This document shows positions 63,196 to 64,000 of a stretch of 64,000 nt of DNA, one piece after another; positions within the stretch are counted from its first letter, which is position 1, and the number at the start of each line of letters is the position of its first letter. The position numbers and the translations under genes are program-made. Origin of the DNA: Phycisphaerales bacterium (GTDB lineage Bacteria; Planctomycetota; Phycisphaerae; Phycisphaerales; UBA1924); assembly GCA_007693785.1 (NCBI GenBank), contig RECY01000038.1, positions 62,001-126,000 on the forward strand, read 5' to 3'. Below the pieces are notes generated by a model. It worked only from the letters and a program-made list of their open reading frames with translations. It had not been told where the DNA came from and did not search any database.

Positions 63196-64000
63196 CTAGA
63201 ACGCCGCGTCTTGCAGGCTTTGCACGATCTCCGCGAGGCAGAGGGCGGCGGTCGCGCCGTCGACCACGCGGTGGTCGCAGGCGAGGCTTAGGGGCATGAC
63301 CTTGCCGACGGCCGGCTGCCCGTTCTGCACCACGACGCCGTCGTAAACCTTCCCGACCGCGAGGATCGCGACTTCGGGGTAGTTAATGACGGGCGTCGCG
63401 AACCGGCCGGCATGAGAGCCGACGTTGCTGATCGTGAACGTGCTGCCGCTGAGGCGTTCACGCGGGATGGAGCGGTCGCGGGCGGCTTTTGCGGTGTCGG
63501 CGATCGCGCCGGCGAGTTCGACAGGCCCGAGCTGGTCGGCGTCCGGGATCACGGGCACCATGAGCCCGGAGTCGGTGTCGGTGGCGATGCCGAGGTGGAC
63601 GGCGGCGTGCTGGACGATCTCGGCGTTTTCGTCGTCGACGATCGCGTTGAGCGCGCCGAAGCGTCCGCCGAGGCGGGCCGAGAGGGCTCGGCAGACGGCC
63701 GCGCTGATGAACGGCAGGAAGCTCAGCTTGACGCCGGTGGCTTCGGTCATCTGCATGCGGAGGGCGTCGAGGGCGGTGACGTCGGCCTCATCGACGACGG
63801 TGAAGTGGACGGCGGTATCCACGCTGGCGCGGAGGCGCTGGGCGATGGTTCGGCGCACGCCGCGGAAGGGGGTCTTGGCGGTAGGCTGCCCGTGAAGGTC
63901 GGTCTGCTGGGCGGGGGCGGGGATGGGACGGGGAGCGGCGGGGCCGGCGTAGCCCGGGGCGTAGGGGAGGCCGCCGCTCTGCTGCGGTCCGCCGTAGCCG
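63196..64000 (-). CDS. dihydrolipoamide acyltransferase (E2) of a 2-oxoacid dehydrogenase complex, 5' end beyond the window
   Basis: 268 residues visible, open to the right edge, so the lipoyl domain(s) and true start lie outside. The edge-proximal part is a Pro/Ala/Gly/Gln-rich linker, then FRGVRRTIAQRLRASVDTAV (start of the catalytic core), VHFTVVDEADVTALDALRMQ, KLSFLPFISAAVCRALSARL, SGLMVPVIPDADQLGP, STFTISNVGSHAG and the active-site motif SLACDHRVVDGATAALCLAE, followed by the usual end. It transfers an acyl group from lipoyl to CoA in pyruvate, 2-oxoglutarate or branched-chain complexes; which one is not decided here. Confidence 0.92.
   Translation of the reverse strand, partial: GYGGPQQSGGLPYAPGYAGPAAPRPIPAPAQQTDLHGQPTAKTPFRGVRRTIAQRLRASVDTAVHFTVVDEADVTALDALRMQMTEATGVKLSFLPFISAAVCRALSARLGGRFGALNAIVDDENAEIVQHAAVHLGIATDTDSGLMVPVIPDADQLGPVELAGAIADTAKAARDRSIPRERLSGSTFTISNVGSHAGRFATPVINYPEVAILAVGKVYDGVVVQNGQPAVGKVMPLSLACDHRVVDGATAALCLAEIVQSLQDAAF

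Overview
This is a GC-rich stretch of bacterial chromosome, most probably from a planctomycete of the class Phycisphaerae. The pointers are an 'LEPRQLLS' sorting-type motif near the N-terminus of a large secreted protein (50717-52519), a prepilin-like protein with a GFTLIELLVV N-terminus (12623-13672), several membrane proteins carrying a C-x2-C-G-Y-x-L ... C-P-E-C-G zinc ribbon, and two ECF sigma factor loci. The lineage call is inference from these traits; no 16S gene lies in the window.

Layout. 1-3.5 kb: a LigD-phosphoesterase-like protein, a small conserved protein, asparagine synthetase and a lipoprotein. 3.5-6.3 kb: an orphan oligopeptide-type ABC ATPase, tRNA-Phe(GAA) with a clear promoter, then an AT-rich remnant made of the end of an RHS-repeat protein with a toxin-like tail and a candidate immunity protein, both apparently frameshifted. 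6.4-13.7 kb: CYTH protein, NAD+ DNA ligase, acyl-CoA ligase, transaldolase-like aldolase, RidA protein, prepilin. 13.8-25 kb: DUF4139 protein, a YdiJ-like FAD/Fe-S dehydrogenase, zinc-ribbon membrane proteins, CDGSH protein, MoxR ATPase, a small zincin and SppA. 25-26.5 kb: frr and pyrH.

26.9-37.6 kb is the most interesting region: eight genes on the + strand, each overlapping or abutting the next. They encode a von Willebrand A (VWA) protein with a TonB-like membrane anchor, a helical-repeat protein, an ExbB/TolQ proton channel, two ExbD/TolR proteins, a 911-residue secreted helical-repeat protein, a 999-residue single-pass protein and a secreted Cys-pair protein. I read this as a proton-motive-force-driven envelope machine in which the VWA protein may take the place of TonB/TolA.

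37.7-42.1 kb: a stand-alone tRNA-binding domain protein and two divergent ECF sigma loci, one with an anti-sigma-like protein fused to a pilin-type C-terminal domain. 42.3-50.5 kb: rpmI-rplT with structured RNA leaders, site-2 protease, ureohydrolase, archaeal-type phosphoglycerate mutase, AbgT transporter, guanine deaminase and BtpA. 50.7-64 kb: LEPR-tagged cyclophilin with a repeat domain, a membrane protein, a def-fmt-zincin operon, FecCD permease, metH with a VOC protein, GNAT, an Nramp-like transporter that lacks the usual metal ligands, and a 5'-truncated dihydrolipoamide acyltransferase running off the right edge.

Stem-loops followed by CCAC(C) recur between genes at 9.3, 12.4, 19.95, 46.4 and 63.2 kb and look like one or more lineage repeat families. 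Several genes appear to start at TTG (one perhaps at CTG) behind strong Shine-Dalgarno sequences. Starts given here were chosen from Shine-Dalgarno sequences, conserved N-termini and overlaps with neighbours; they are predictions.
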